This document shows positions 46,473 through 59,459 of a stretch of 64,000 bases of DNA, in pieces (position 1 is the stretch's first letter; every line of letters starts with the position of its first letter). The stretch spans positions 930,001 to 994,000 of the forward strand of contig JAJFPB010000003.1 of NCBI GenBank assembly GCA_020881915.1. Direction: 5' to 3'. The notes below the pieces were generated by a model that was given only the letters and a program-made list of their open reading frames with translations, was not told where the DNA came from and ran no database searches. Both the position numbers and the translations under genes were made by a program. The stretch comes from Paramyrothecium sp. XJ0827. Its lineage: Eukaryota > Ascomycota > Sordariomycetes > Hypocreales > Stachybotryaceae.

Positions 46473-49400
46473 CTATCTGTCCCTGTTTGTCATGGTCCAT
46501 TCATACTAAGGCCAGGTTAGTACTTGATAGACAAGCTGCAACTCCGGAACTTACCACGCGGCCCTCTTCATCTCCGGTATACAGACAATGCGGCATAGGA
46601 CTGATACAAGTGATTCCTGCTTCAACATTCTCTCCCTTCTCGCTCTTGTAGTTGACGTGGTCGAGTTTTCTCAACAACTCCAACGTCCACTTGCCCCCCT
46701 TGACACTCTTGCGCCAGACGTTAACGCGGCCCCTTCTATGACCCGTGAAAATGAGGCAGTTCTCTAGCCACTCATTCCCGGCTCCTTCGTAAAAGGCGCA
46801 GGAATGGACATAGTCATCTGATTCTTGGCACACGTTCTGGTCGAGGAGGAGGCTGCCGTTGAGAGTGTACAGAATCACGTTGGGGCCGGAGCATAGCATG
46901 ACGTCTCCGGAAATGTTGTTGATCGTTGCACACTCGACCGCACGAACAAGTGGCAGCTTCCGAATGAAGGAAAGCTGGTTCAAGTCCCACAGGAATGCTT
47001 GTCCATCTGACGATGCCGTCATAAACGTGCTGAACGTCTTGCTCACCGCAATAGTAGTAACAGGTGTCTTGTGGCCGAAGACGCTGGATCTGGGCACCAG
47101 ATCCACATGTTTGCCGAGCGTTGTCTGCATTGAATACACAGACACCACGCAGTCCTCTCCAGCAGTGATTAAAGTCTTGGAATCGGCAAAGGCTGCGCAT
47201 GATATCTGTCCAATGTGCAGGTTCTCAAAGAGGCCGGCAGGCTTCCGTTGGTCAGTCGATGTGCCGTTACTGGGGGTCATGTGGCGAATTACCTTTCGAT
47301 TGTCGCTGAAGAAGAACCGGACGCTATTGTCAGCATAACCCCATTCTAGGAATTTGTCGTAGGGCGGTGCATTTAGACGGAACGGCGATGCGCACAACAG
47401 GCGATCTAGCTTCGGTGCGTAGATCAGAGATGCGACCCGCTCGTGACTTTCTAATAGGCTGTCAGTGGCGCTTCAAAGTAGCAGTAGAGGAGGATTTACC
47501 CAAAAGCGGGTTTGGCAGGGATACCAGGGAGAACACTGCAGTATCGAGTCTTCTCGTAGGACACTTCAAGTGCTCTCGTGGCGGATGGGGTTTCGTGAAA
47601 ACCTGATGAGGCGTTTGACCAAAGTTATGGATTACGCCAGCCGTGATTGCCCTCTCATTCGCATCAGTGATCCGGTCTAGATCAATCGCTCCCGAATAAG
47701 ATAGATGGTGGAACACATTCAGGTTCTCGACGGCCGCCTCGCCCTGCTGCTTATACCCAAACACCAGGTCTACCCATTTGTGCAGATTCTCACTAACGTA
47801 AGGACTCTCCAGCGCCTCTCGGTGCTTGGCAATGAATATTCTGGGGTCTCCCTTTGCCCAAGGCGGGAGAATGACATTATCCACCTTGACACCATTGCTC
47901 TGGCGGTGCCCAAAGTCGTATCCATTGATATTGGTCAAGAATTCTGGGAGGCAGAAGAATTCCGGGATCAACTCCCTTACGTCTGTCTTGTTTCTGCTTG
48001 AAGCGGAGTTCCAGGCATCGGGAATTGACTGGAACAGACGGTCCGCGTAGTCGAAGCTGTCGCCCTGCACCAGGAGGTACGATTGAACAAAGGGTGGTAG
48101 CCGAATGAGATAAGAAGAAACAATCATGGCTGACGAGTAATGTGTGCCATAATGGAAAGGGGTTTGTCCAATCTCGCCAAGCGCATTGTACGTCTCAACA
48201 AAGCCTGGGATTCGATTCGGTGACTGGGCACCCATAGGTTTCGAAAGATCTCGGAACGTAGCCGGGTCCTCCAAGTCCAGGTCTTCGCTGGTATAGTCAG
48301 CAAGGACCCACGGGAAGACGGGATATTGTGTCAAGTCATTGAATGTACGCCCCGCCATGGTGTTGACCATCATCAAATAGTGAAAGTTGGACATCTCGCC
48401 CTTTTGCCAGCGTTTCATGATCGGGTTCCATGGTGCTGTGTTGAAGAAAGACCCGAAATTCCCTAGCCTCGATCCAAGTCCTTGTGGTGTCTCATCAACA
48501 ACCTTCAAAGCCTCAAGTCTCCAAGCGTCTTCAGGGTTCGGCAGTGCATTAACAGTACTTGTGTGGGGGGCTTTGTTGAGCATCTTGACAAATAGTTCAT
48601 CTCTGATGGTCGATGTCATCGTTGTGAGCAGGTAACTTCTGCCATCCGTGAAGAACACCTCAATCGCCACATCTCGGAAGAGGAATCGTCTTTTGGAGAT
48701 GCTAATGACATCGTGCCACTTCCAGTGTCTCGATTCCTGGTCTCTGTTGCCTGCGTTCTGCCTCTTCTCGAGCGTCTTGGCGCCTGTGACGACTTGTGTG
48801 AATGGATCTCGTTCCTCCACCGGAGCCTGCCACACATTGACAATGTCGCCACTGGCACATTGAAACACATTGTCCATCATGTACAGGGCGTCTTTACCCA
48901 CTATCAGGATACCCTCGCACGCTTCGAGACCTGTGATTCGCGAGATGTTGTAGGCTGCCTGGACTTGATCTCCTTGTTCTAAGCGCCGCATGACTTTACG
49001 ATTCTTGTCCTCAAAATTGTCATCTGCATCGTTTGCATCGTTCGGGTCGTCGATGAGCTCAAAATCATCTTCTGGGACAAAGTCGGGTCCAGGCTCGCTC
49101 GAAGCTCCAACCTCACCACTCATTGCCGACTCGTTGTTGCCATCAAGACTGTGTGCGTGTCCACGACCATTGACTGGTGTCTCGGCAGAGGGGATTGAGG
49201 CCGTCTGAGGCACCGTGGTGTTTACGCGCAGTGTTGGCGTCGCCGCTTCGCTGCCTCTCCGTTTGGGCTGGAAATTTTCCTTGTTTGATAGGTAGTTGGG
49301 CAGCAGCCTCAAGCGCATTCGATTTCGTCCCTCAGTGCGATCTAGCTTCCATTTTGGTGTCGTCGATTCGTTGAACACTGCACCTGGACGCCTCAAATCT

Positions 49401-52400
49401 CGCTCCATCTTCCTATAGCCTGCTGTGATAAAAGCCAAATCATCCTGCTGATCCTGAAGCAGCCTCTGATACTTGAAATGCTCTGAGTTGTAAATACTCT
49501 TCATCCAAGCACTGTTACCCATCTCGTGGTTCAAGATTATCTTGTCCATAGTTACGGTATCTGCGTGCCAGGCCTTGAGCCTTTCCTTGCGTTTGGAAAG
49601 TCGAGTCTTGGCTGTTTCACAGGTTCGGGCATTCTCACTGCTAACAAAGTCCTCCCAAATTTTGGCCATGCTATCAAGGAAGAGCACATCCAGCGATGGT
49701 CGATGCTCGTCAACCCACTGAACGAAAGTCTCATCATCAACCTCGGTAAGTTTTTGAAACTCCGCTGAGATCTTTCGCTGCTCTGGTGTACTGCAAGAAC
49801 GAATCAGGGCTGCAGATTCATCCGGCTTTTGAACCAGGATGACGCGCAAAAGATTAGCTGCAGCAACGCGGATAGGAGTCTTGCCATCTATAAGCTTTGT
49901 GTAGAGCTGATACCATAGAAGCTTCAAATAGTCGTCTTCCAAAACAACGCAGCCCAATATTGCCATTTGCCAGTACGCCAGTTTGTTCATAAACTCTTTA
50001 GCCTCTGTTTCTGTTGTTTCGGCGCTGTCCAGATCCGACAGCTTCAAAAGGACTGTCCTCAGCAAGCAGCCACGAATAGTCGTGACTGCCTGACTGCATA
50101 GGCGAACGCTCTTTAGCTTCGCGACGTCAGGTCTCTGCAGAAACTCCAGTACCATGCCACTGAATTCTATCATGGCTTCGGCTCCATTCATGAACCAGCC
50201 CTCAAAGATGGCTTCGGATAAATGGAAGCAAAACCTTGCCAGGTTCGTCAACACTCGAGGTTCACATGTCGTTTTCTGGTTGAGTTGAATGTAGCTGCTG
50301 ACAGAGGCAATAACATTTCGGAGAATGTACGATTCAAAGTAAGCCTGGTGCTCTTGGAAGCCAGGAGGGACTTTGAGAAACAGGCCAAATCCCGTAAATT
50401 CTTTCCGGTGAAACAGTTGATCCATGAAGATGCTCATGATCAATTCCAGGATGCCCTCGGTGATGTGGCTGCTCGGTTTTGGGCTGGGTAGCTTTGTTGA
50501 AGTCTCTTTCGGTTTTGCCAACCCTTGATCGAGTGACGGCTTTTGTGCCGTCAACAAAACAAAAGAGGATGCCCTTCTCAGCGGTGTGCCCTTGGGGGGC
50601 GTGGATTGAGGAGAAGGCAAGACGTTTACACTTGTGGTTCGCACGATTGGAGCTGGTGCGGATCCCCCACCCAGAGGCCGAATAATAACATCGCTGCCTT
50701 CGAAAGTAAGGGCCGAGTCCCGAGAATTTAGCTCGACATCTGGTGTGACGGGATCCACGCTGACAATGGCAGGATACAGAGCCGCGAGCAGGAGTCGGAT
50801 CAACTCGGAATTGAGCGCAAACTCTTTAAAGTCGACTGAACGACTATGCAGATCGTGAATGAAACGGAGGACTGTTTGCAGCAGCGAAGCCTGGCTGATT
50901 GTGCGCTCACGGTCTTTCGAGAAAGATCGACGATTTTCTAGAGCTTGAACAAGGTTCATGGATTTGGTCTTGCCCCCGTCCGGCTGCAAGGTATTGGTCT
51001 GGCTTTGCACAGCAACTGGAGATTCCGCATCATCCTGGTGTCGCATCACTTCTTTCAACCCATGCTGTAGCATAGTAGTGAGTATCACCACTGCTTCGGG
51101 GTATGCGATCTTCTGTTTGCCAAAGATATCCAGCATGCTGAATAGATCTAGATCCCGATCAAAATTGATGTCGGCAACGTCGTGGCCGAACAAAATGCTG
51201 AAACAGATTGGCCACAGCGTCGGGATATCCCAAAACTTCCGTAGCCGATTTGCCATGATTGTGAAGCCTCCAGACTTGCTAGCAAACTTCGTCGTGTAGG
51301 CTGGTCCTTGGGCCACAAGCAAGCGTGCAAGAATTTTGCACCCTTGTACGACAACTTCGGCGTCTTCATCCGCAAGAAGATATAAGAGCCACTGAACTGG
51401 TCAGTAACCTGATTGGCGATTGTATTTACAGACGTACCTTGTTTGTTACAGTCCGCGCGAACTTCTTGATGTTATTCACATTGCCCTTCTCACATAGTAT
51501 CTTTGAGTACATTCTTAGTACTTTGATACCAAGCTGCTTCTTTTGCACGCTTTTGATTGCTACTGCCCCTCCACCTGCGGACGTAGCATCAACAGTTGCA
51601 CGGCGGGGGCCAATAGGCGTGTTTGAACGAGAGCTGCTTGGTACGGGTCTTGGGGTTCGTGAAGCCGATGGCGCTGGCGTATGAAATGCGTATGTGATGA
51701 ACAACGATATTGACCGCATGGTTTCTTGGCTCATGTTGGAGCTCACCAACGCTTCAAATGAACTCATAAAATGTGGTGCCACATCCTCGGTGACGCCCTC
51801 ACCTTTCATGGAGTCGAGCAACCTTTTGACAATGCCTAGTAAGATATCAGTGGGAGTTCATCCATGGTGGGGGAGACCACATACGCATCCGGACCAACCT
51901 CCTACTGTTGAAGTCGTGGTATTTGCTTGTCACGGCAAAGGTCACAAACTGTTTGTAGTACAGCTCCTGCACACGAGGTGCCGACTTCCTCCATATCTCC
52001 AGATCTATCAGAAGAACCCGATATGCTAATGGATTTACGATGAAAGACTCGTTTGGAGCGGCGTGATTGTAGCCAACGAAGCCAAGAATTAAGCTGAGTA
52101 CTTGAAAGGCAAGGCTGTCCCTTGCTTCGGAAGAAATGGGTAGCCTCAAAACGGGCGGATCAGCCACAGAATTGGTGTTGTATCCGAGCTTGAAGCGTAA
52201 AAGCATCCCTAAGATTGCGTAGCCATTCTCTCTCTCCATGGCTTCGCTGTTTCTCCAGCTTTTTCGGATGCAGTGAAACATAAGCTCTATCGCACGAACA
52301 GTCTCATCCGTGTTCGTAGCCCTTTCCAACAGCTTTAGCGCTAAGGAGGTGAATCCGGCAAGTCTCCACAGATTTTCATCTAAGTAGGAAGGGATAGCTA

Positions 52401-54477
52401 CGATAGGAGCCCCTCGGAAGGATGCAATGCCTTGGGTTTTGAAAAAGGCGTCGGGCAAACAGGGGACCGCACAGTTGATTGCGAGCGCCGAACCCTCCTG
52501 ATTAGATGTTCGCAGAAGGTTGCGCCAAGCTGCACGAGGCAGAGAGCGAAGGAGGCCGGTATCCAGGTACTGTACATTCTCTGGAACTGTGGCAAGCGGA
52601 AGAATGCTGAGAAGAACCTTGGATTCGGGCAGAAGTGAGCTGGCCTTTTCACGGACGGCTTTGAGAATGTCAGAGCTCTCGTCTTTGCCTCGACTGACGG
52701 CCTCGTTGCGCAACCCGAGGGCTGCCGATGCTTCATAGGTCTGGAACCCGCCAAGGCTATCTTGGTAGTTGCCTTGATAGCGCGGTCCAAGGCCATAGTG
52801 TACCGCTAGATAGTCTTCGCTGAGCACATCTTCGAACAAATGTGCAGATGCTAGAGACCATCGTGAGAATAGCAAGCCAGGACCAACCTGGCTTGATAAT
52901 TCTCTGGGGGTACCCAGGAATGCCTGCACCGGGTTGGTCTTGTTGTGGTTTGGGTTGAACGAGGCAAAACTCTCATTGTTGGAGTTGGAAAGAGGGGGAG
53001 CATGAGGATAACTACAGCGACTTTGCTCAATTAGGTCGCCGTCGACATACAAGGATGCCTTGCTGACACTCATGGCTCTTGGTCTTCGGTGGACGATGGC
53101 AATGTGATACCATCGGTTCTCCTTGAAGGCGAAAGACTTGAATCTTACGCTCGGGCGGTTTGAGTAGACTGATGTCTGAAGGATAAAGTTTCGTGTGTCC
53201 TTTTCAAGGTACATGAGCACAAAACAGGTCTGGGACGAGTCGAAGGCACCGAAAATAGTGGTATGGGCTTTGGGGTCGAAGCTGTCCACTCGAATCCAGG
53301 CGGTAAAAGTGTATCCCGCTGAAGACTGTGGAGGAAAGGAGCGGCCGAGGGTGGCCAGTTCCAGAGATGAGTACCCATGCAGGGAGAGGTCAAATTGAAA
53401 GAATGGCGGACCGCTGTATTTTGAGGTCATCTCTAGGCAAAATTCCGAGGCTTCGGGTTTCGGCGATGTGAGGAGGAATTGAGTATCAGCAGGTTCGTTG
53501 AATCCGAGGAACATAAGCAGTTTGCAGATGGCAAGCACAGTCTCTCGCTCAGATTCGGCTAAAGGGGAGTCGGTTCCGAAAGCAACGCGGAGGAATTGAG
53601 ACAAAACGGCGGTTGAATGGACGGCCGCCCTGTTTAATATGGAGCTTGAGGCAGCAGACAGGATGGTCTCGAGGACTATGAGAGATGCTGGGCTTGCTGT
53701 CACGTCCGCCTTGCGAGGGATGGCGATCCAGAAACTCACAACGGCCCTGAGGATTTCGGGGTGTCGTATCACGGTTTTGGCATTGACGACTTCACGGACG
53801 CTGGGGCCAATATTCTCGTTGGAGCGGGCCAATACGAGATCCCACTGCTCCGATGCTTCGTCGTCCTCCCCCTGTAGGCTGGGTTCTGCATCAGGACGAA
53901 GGGTCTTGGCAATAGACTGGCACAGCAGGTCGAGTGCCTCGTCGTCCAGCGCAAAGGCGAGCAGCTTTCCAAAAACATGACAGCTGACCCAGGAGTCTGG
54001 CTCGGCTCCGCCAAGGCCTATGCTCGCGATGACCTGTTCGAGAGCCTCCCAGCCGCCGCCGTCGACCTTGTATCTGAAGAACCGCTTGTTCCCAGAATGG
54101 CTGCGAAGTGCCACGGACAAGACATTCAAGCAAGCGCCCAGAAGCTTGAACAGCAGCAGCATCTCCGACTCGCTCCGCTTCTCCGGGTTGTAGTAGCCGC
54201 TAAAACCACGGAGGACATTGAGCAGATGCTCAAAACCGTCAGCATGGCGGAAATCGTCCTGGTTCGTGCGGGTCGATGGAGGGGCCGCGACATGCTGGGC
54301 AATTTGGCGAAGGCCTTTCAGGAGGGGGGCAAACTCGAGATATCCATCTTGTGTTCGTGGGGCGGTGCTGTTGGCGAGCGAGCTCAGGAGGCCGCGAAGA
54401 ACCTCGAGAGACTTGGAGGTAGTGGGGTTGGAGGTCGAGGTCGAAGACCGGTAACGTCGGGTGATGATTGTCGACAT
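46473..54477 (-). CDS. BEACH-WD40 protein (LYST/neurobeachin/BPH1 family)
   Basis: Large scaffold acting in vesicle traffic, vacuole/lysosome sorting or autophagy. Exons 54477-51885, 51835-51438, 51391-47500, 47450-46555 and 46505-46473 join in frame (donor phases 1, 0, 1, 0) to 2603 aa. The N-terminal half is alpha-solenoid, with a concanavalin-like segment (about 340-520) containing GYTFTAWIRVDSFD and ENRWYHIAIVHRR. A disordered linker precedes the PH-BEACH domain (HWKWHDVISISKRRFLFRD). The BEACH domain (about 1985-2260) shows FHYLMMVNTMAGRTFNDLTQYPVFPW, NRIPGF, HYGTHYSSA and LIPEFFCLPEF. C-terminal WD40 blades follow (MTASSDGQAFLWDLN, FTGHRRGRVNVWRKS). The 11-codon last exon supplies YEWTMTNRDR, completing the final GRVYEW blade; without it the gene would end in an unrelated 14-residue tail. 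No frame break seen. Confidence 0.93.
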
Positions 54478-57106
54478 GCTGTCAGATTGACGGAGGGTTC
54501 ATTCCAAGAACTCGCGACCTAGAGCCCATCAAGGGTCCAGGTTGTCGTCTGCCAGTATCAGCATCGAAAGTCGAAATGCTAGGTGGGCTCGAGCCTGTCA
54601 ATGCAGCGCGGGGCGCAGCCGTGTGTATCTTGGATGTCGCAGAAGGAAAGGCGTCGATGCACCCTGTACTCTGTACCTGTACTCGATGGGTGGGAGAACG
54701 GTGCCGATGCTGGGATGTGGCAGCTCGGGAGCTCCACGCAGTGCCTCCTGGTTGTTGGTTGACTGCCTCGCGTCCGAGTAAGCTGTTTCTCCAGCACGGA
54801 AATAGAGTCCCATGAATCCTCCTGCTTTGGGAGCTTGTTTCGTCAGCCTTGAGGATGTGGCTCAGTATTGAAGGTGTGGCTGTTGCCTGCAGAGCCAAGC
54901 CCCACCGCGATAAGAGGTGAGTAAGACGGCGCAGCTTGGCTGGACCATCTGGGGTCAGATAGCATACCTTGGTGTGCACTTCATAACTCCCAAGAAACAA
55001 GACATATCAAAAACACGAAGAAGCAGCTGCTTCTCCTTGGAAGATGCGTACCGGGCGAAGAAACTAGCACAGGATGCTTTCCTCATCCAAGACTGCCGTC
55101 GAATCTCTTGGCAACTTATCACAGGTGGCGACAAGAAGTTTGTTGCTTTCTGTATCGCAGCCTCGACTTCCAACAAGTGAAGATCTAGGGTAAGGCCATT
55201 GCCATGCCAAAGTAACGACGGAGACGGGGAAAGTTAGGATAAGAGTGTCCCTTTGCTAGGTTTATGCATATTCAGATTTTCATAATTACTCGGCGGTTTA
55301 TTCCCTTCTGACTTTTTTTCCCTTTTCAATTTCTTTTCTCATCTCACGGGGTCAACTTTGGGTTCATGTCCGCATGGGGGGCTATTCTACGCCATAGCTT
55401 GGGTTCATGGCGTCTCACGACAACGGCATCGGGGGCTTGTAACAGCATGGCTACCCTAGGTACAGCACTGGGGACGATTGTAGCACCACAGGACTTACTA
55501 GTAGGGCGTTGCAGCTAGTCATGTAGGGCCCAGCGATCTTCCCAATGGCGTCGCACCGCCCCTCCCTGCCTGGAGTCACACCACACGAAGCTTGTTCGTG
55601 ACCGGCCCATATCATGGCGTTATCGGACCCTGTTGAAGCGCTGATAGAGCAGTCCACCGGGGCGATAAGGATAAGGGAGGTCATGGGAATGTGGGATTGG
55701 CTCTGGACATGTTGGGAAATGCGGTCCTCGTAATGCAGGCTACGCTTTTATCTGGACTCATGCAACAGAGGGTAAGTATGTGCCGCACAGTTCCTTTTGG
55801 GTTCGTCAACCAGTTACGGCCACGCTGTCTTGACGAAGGAGGATGGACCGCGGCAGCACTCTGGTCTATGATGCTGCCACATCCACTATCTTCGAGGATG
55901 CCAGTTCCAGTTGAGACACGGGTCGTCAGAGGGGTGGGCACGTGCCAGGGACGACTGACTTGGGATCAGGCGGACTGAGCACCGCCAGACGCCGGGATTG
56001 AGGATGGGGAGGAGACTGGCGAGAGGGAAGAGAAGGTGGGCCGCCAATCGGAGGTGCGGAGAACCCCCGCATTTATCGCCCTCGAGGTACCTCACACCAA
56101 GGTACCGACCCCATGAGCTACTGTAGGTACCTGTGTAAGGTAGTGCCTTAGTAGCCTTGCCGCGCCTTGCCGTGCCCTGCCTTGTTGGTTGGTCCTGGCC
56201 GCGTTTGCCTGTTCTGCCTCGGGCCTGGCCTGGACCTGGCCTGCACGCAAGCGACCTTGATGAGTGAGGCTGCAAGACAAAAGTGGACGAAGCCATAATG
56301 ACTCTGGATGCCCGGAGGTGACGAAGGTCGCTCGTCTGGGGAATATGTAGACACAGCCGCAGCTGCTTTACTGCCCATTACTGGAAACGCCCAAGCCACC
56401 GTGAGACAATGGCCCAGCGAGCCTCCAGCTCCAAAGCAAATGCACTGAGGTTGGGAGGGAGCTGCTGAGCTCTGGTGGAGCCCTCCATAAGGTACTCGCT
56501 GCAAATGCAAGGCGAGGGCGGTACTTTGGGTGCGGTACCCGTGCTGTAACCTGCGCTGGTCGGAGCATATTTGCCCCCCAAAAGTCCATGGGACCAGTCC
56601 GCATTCCTGCAGTCCATGCAGGGACAGGAGGGTACCTTGGTACACAGGTACGCAGAAGGGACGCACACTCAGTTGGCGCTGGGTGCCTTCTCCCCCCATG
56701 CCGTTATCGCATCGCCCTGGGAACCACTGCGTCACTGGACCTGGGTGCGCCACGACGCACTAAACCTTGTTCGGCCGTCCGCCCCAGGTCCGTCCAGGTA
56801 CCTTGTTATCGCTTGGGGAGCTGCTGAGTCGCTGACCGGGTGCTGGTGCGTCACCCGGCTGATGGGCAGCCTTTATGTACGGTTGCTTCCCCAGCCTGCA
56901 CTCGTCATCCTCTCCTCTCCATTCCCTCTCTCCATCTCTCCAACTCATCCCATCCCGTCCATCCACCCTCTTCGCATCCCCATCTCTCTGTGTGCCGCAG
57001 AGGGAACTGTGAGGAAGCAGTCATCGTTTCTTGCATTTGTTCCGGTTCGAGTCGCAGGTAGACCAACGCCTTTCTTCCCCATCCTTCTCCGCACACTCCG
57101 CCCAGC
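54478..57106. other. 2.6 kb intergenic region with clustered GGTACC sites
   Basis: Divergent region between the BEACH gene (-) and the vacuolar protease (+). No supported exon or RNA gene. Six GGTACC palindromes lie at 56086, 56101, 56126, 56534, 56631 and 56797. A pyrimidine-rich stretch (56895-56965) lies ahead of the protease start, a common feature of strongly expressed fungal genes. Confidence 0.5.
56895..56965 (+). promoter_or_regulatory. CT-rich core-promoter tract before the vacuolar protease
   Basis: Dense CT-rich run (TCCTCTCCTCTCC, CCCTCTCTCCATCTCTCC) about 140-210 bp before the start codon. CT tracts near the transcription start are typical of highly expressed filamentous-fungal genes; assignment is by position only. 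Confidence 0.4.
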
Positions 57107-58781
57107 ATGCGCAGCGTAATCGCCCTCTCCGTGGCTGCCGTGGCCCAGGCTGCCACCTTTGGCGCCGAGACCGTCCATGGCGGTTCTGCCCCCGTCCTGG
57201 GCTCTGTCGAGACTGAGGCCATCCCCAACTCGTACATCATCAAGTTCAAGGACCACGTTGATGACTCTGCTGCTTCGGACCACCACTCGTGGGTCCAGAA
57301 CATCCACGACAATGGTGAGGAGCAGCGCCTGGAGCTGCGTAAGCGCAGCATGTCCACCTCGGAGGACATCTTCAGCGGCTTGAAGCACACCTTCAAGATC
57401 GGCGATGCCTTCAAGGGCTACGCCGGCCACTTCGATGAGTCTGTCATCGAGCAGGTCCGCAACCACCCTGACGTGAGTATTCCCCTCCTTGCTATCCTTA
57501 GCCATCATTATAGGGCCATCATCTGACTCTCAACAGGTTGAGTTCATCGAGCGTGACAGCATCGTCCACACCATGCTTCCCCTCGACGTCGAGTCCAAGG
57601 TGACTGAGGACAAGTGCGATGGCGAGACCGAGAAGCAGGCTCCCTGGGGTCTGGCTCGTATCTCTCACCGTGATACCCTGAACTTCGGTACCTTCAACAA
57701 GTACCTCTACACTGCCGAGGGTGGTGAGGGTGTTGATGCTTATGTCATTGACACTGGTACCAACATCGAGCACGTCGACTTTGAGGGTCGTGCCAAGTGG
57801 GGTAAGACCATCCCCAGCGGTGACGCTGATGAGGATGGCAACGGTCACGGCACTCACTGCTCTGGAACCGTCGCCGGTAAGAAGTACGGTGTGGCCAAGA
57901 AGGCCCACGTCTACGCCGTCAAGGTTCTCCGCTCCAACGGCTCTGGTACCATGTCCGACGTCGTCAAGGGTGTCGAGTATGCCGCCACCAGCCATCTTGA
58001 GCAGGTCAAGGCCGCCAAGGACGGCAAGCGCAAGGGCTTCAAGGGCTCCGTCGCCAACATGTCTCTTGGCGGTGGCAAGACTCAGGCTCTCGATGCTGCC
58101 GTCAACGCTGCCGTCCGCTCTGGCATCCACTTCGCTGTCGCCGCTGGCAACGACAACGCCGATGCCTGCAAGTACTCTCCTGCTGCCGCTTCCGAGCCCG
58201 TCACCGTTGGTGCCTCCGCTCTCGATGACAGCCGCGCCTACTTCTCCAACTACGGCAAGTGCACCGACATCTTCGCCCCCGGCCTGAGCATCCAGTCCAC
58301 CTGGATCGGCTCCAAGTACGCCGTCAACACCATCTCTGGCACTTCCATGGCTTCTCCCCACATCGCTGGTCTCCTTGCCTACTACCTCTCTCTCCAGCCC
58401 GCCATTGACTCCGAGTACGCCTCTGCCTCCATCAGCCCCAAGCAGCTGAAGCAGGACATCATCTCCATCTCCACCAAGGGTGCTCTCAGCGACCTCCCCG
58501 ACTCCGACACCCCTAACGCCCTCGCCTGGAACGGTGGTGGCTGCAGCAACTTCTCCAAGATTCTTGCGGCCGGCGACTACGAGGTCAAGCGCACCGCTTC
58601 CTCCGTCCCTTCCTCCATCAAGGAGCTTGAGGCCGCCATTGAGGGTGACTTCGAGGTTGTTTCTGGCAAGGTTGTCAAGGGTGCCAAGACCTTCGGCAAC
58701 AAGGCTGAGAAGCTCGCCAAGAAGATCCACGACATCGTGGACGAGGAGATCCACGAGTTCCTCTCTGAGATTTCCGTGTAA
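57107..58781 (+). CDS. prb1: vacuolar subtilisin-like serine protease (proteinase B/cerevisin type)
   Basis: Endoprotease of the vacuole, active in zymogen maturation and autophagic turnover (S. cerevisiae PRB1, Aspergillus pepC/Alp2 type). Exons 57107-57472 and 57537-58781 (phase 0, branch CTGAC, acceptor CAACAG) give 536 aa. There is a signal peptide (to about residue 16) and an I9 propeptide (PNSYIIKFKDHVDD...GYAGHFDESVIEQVRNHPDVEFIERD). The S8 domain then has Asp194 (VIDTGTN), His226 (GNGHGTHCSG), oxyanion Asn327 (VAAGNDN) and Ser392 (GTSMASPH). The C-terminal extension of about 90 residues, Lys/Glu-rich, is usual for the vacuolar subgroup. Third positions are overwhelmingly C or G in a narrow codon set, suggesting high expression. 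The residues identify an active enzyme. Confidence 0.95.
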
Positions 58782-59459
58782 GATGAATACACCGAGCACA
58801 GGCTTGCTTAACGCGGTTGAGATTCGGACAATGCTTTCTTTTATTTTTGGGTAACAGGATGAAGAGGATTTTGGGCGTCGAGCCATGGGTGTCTGCGTTC
58901 CTACCGTGTATACATGTTCTTTGCTTGCCTCTGCATTGGGATAGTTTGAGATAGGATGCATTCCAAAGGTCTCTCCAGACTTGAGATCAATACAAATTTC
59001 TTATTGTCGACACTTCGTTGTTTGTTCTCCGCTGAATGCTTTGTACTGACTGTATTCTGTGGCCAAACCTTCCCAATACCACATGCTGCTAGTCTCCAAC
59101 TCAACGCCAATGCTCTGCGCTTGCACCTGCCCGAGCCCAGCCAAGCAAGCACATACGAAGTTGGACTGAACTGCCTTCCGTTTCCTTGAAAGCTGGAGTT
59201 TCCCTCTCCAATATCAGCAATGGCAATGTCTGCGCCGTTTCTACGCTTGCCGTCCGCTTCCGTTTGGCATCATCGTCACACGAGGATACGAACCTACATC
59301 AGCTATTGTGAGCGGATCTGTCCAGCACCTGTCTCGTATCAGTTATTGCAACTGTGGCCCCCAAACTTACCTCGATCTTTATCTCCGCCTCTCCTATCAA
59401 CATCACTTCGACTTACTGTCCTTTGGCTCAATAGCTGCACAATCGCCGTCAAACTGGCG
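58782..59459. other. spacer, 3' of the protease and 5' of the next gene
   Basis: No separate gene. Open codons run in frame from 59220 into the following gene, but the translation there (Leu/Pro/Ser-rich, no family features) looks like 5' leader. Confidence 0.5.

Noticed and set aside
57047..57062. GGTTCGAGTCGC resembling a tRNA B box
   Set aside because: No A box or cloverleaf could be drawn around it; it lies in the 5' leader of the protease gene.
57519..58961. 480-residue antisense open frame across the vacuolar protease
   Set aside because: It mirrors the extreme C/G third-position bias of the sense gene; composition (Val/Gly/Leu/Asp) and lack of any motif mark it as a shadow.
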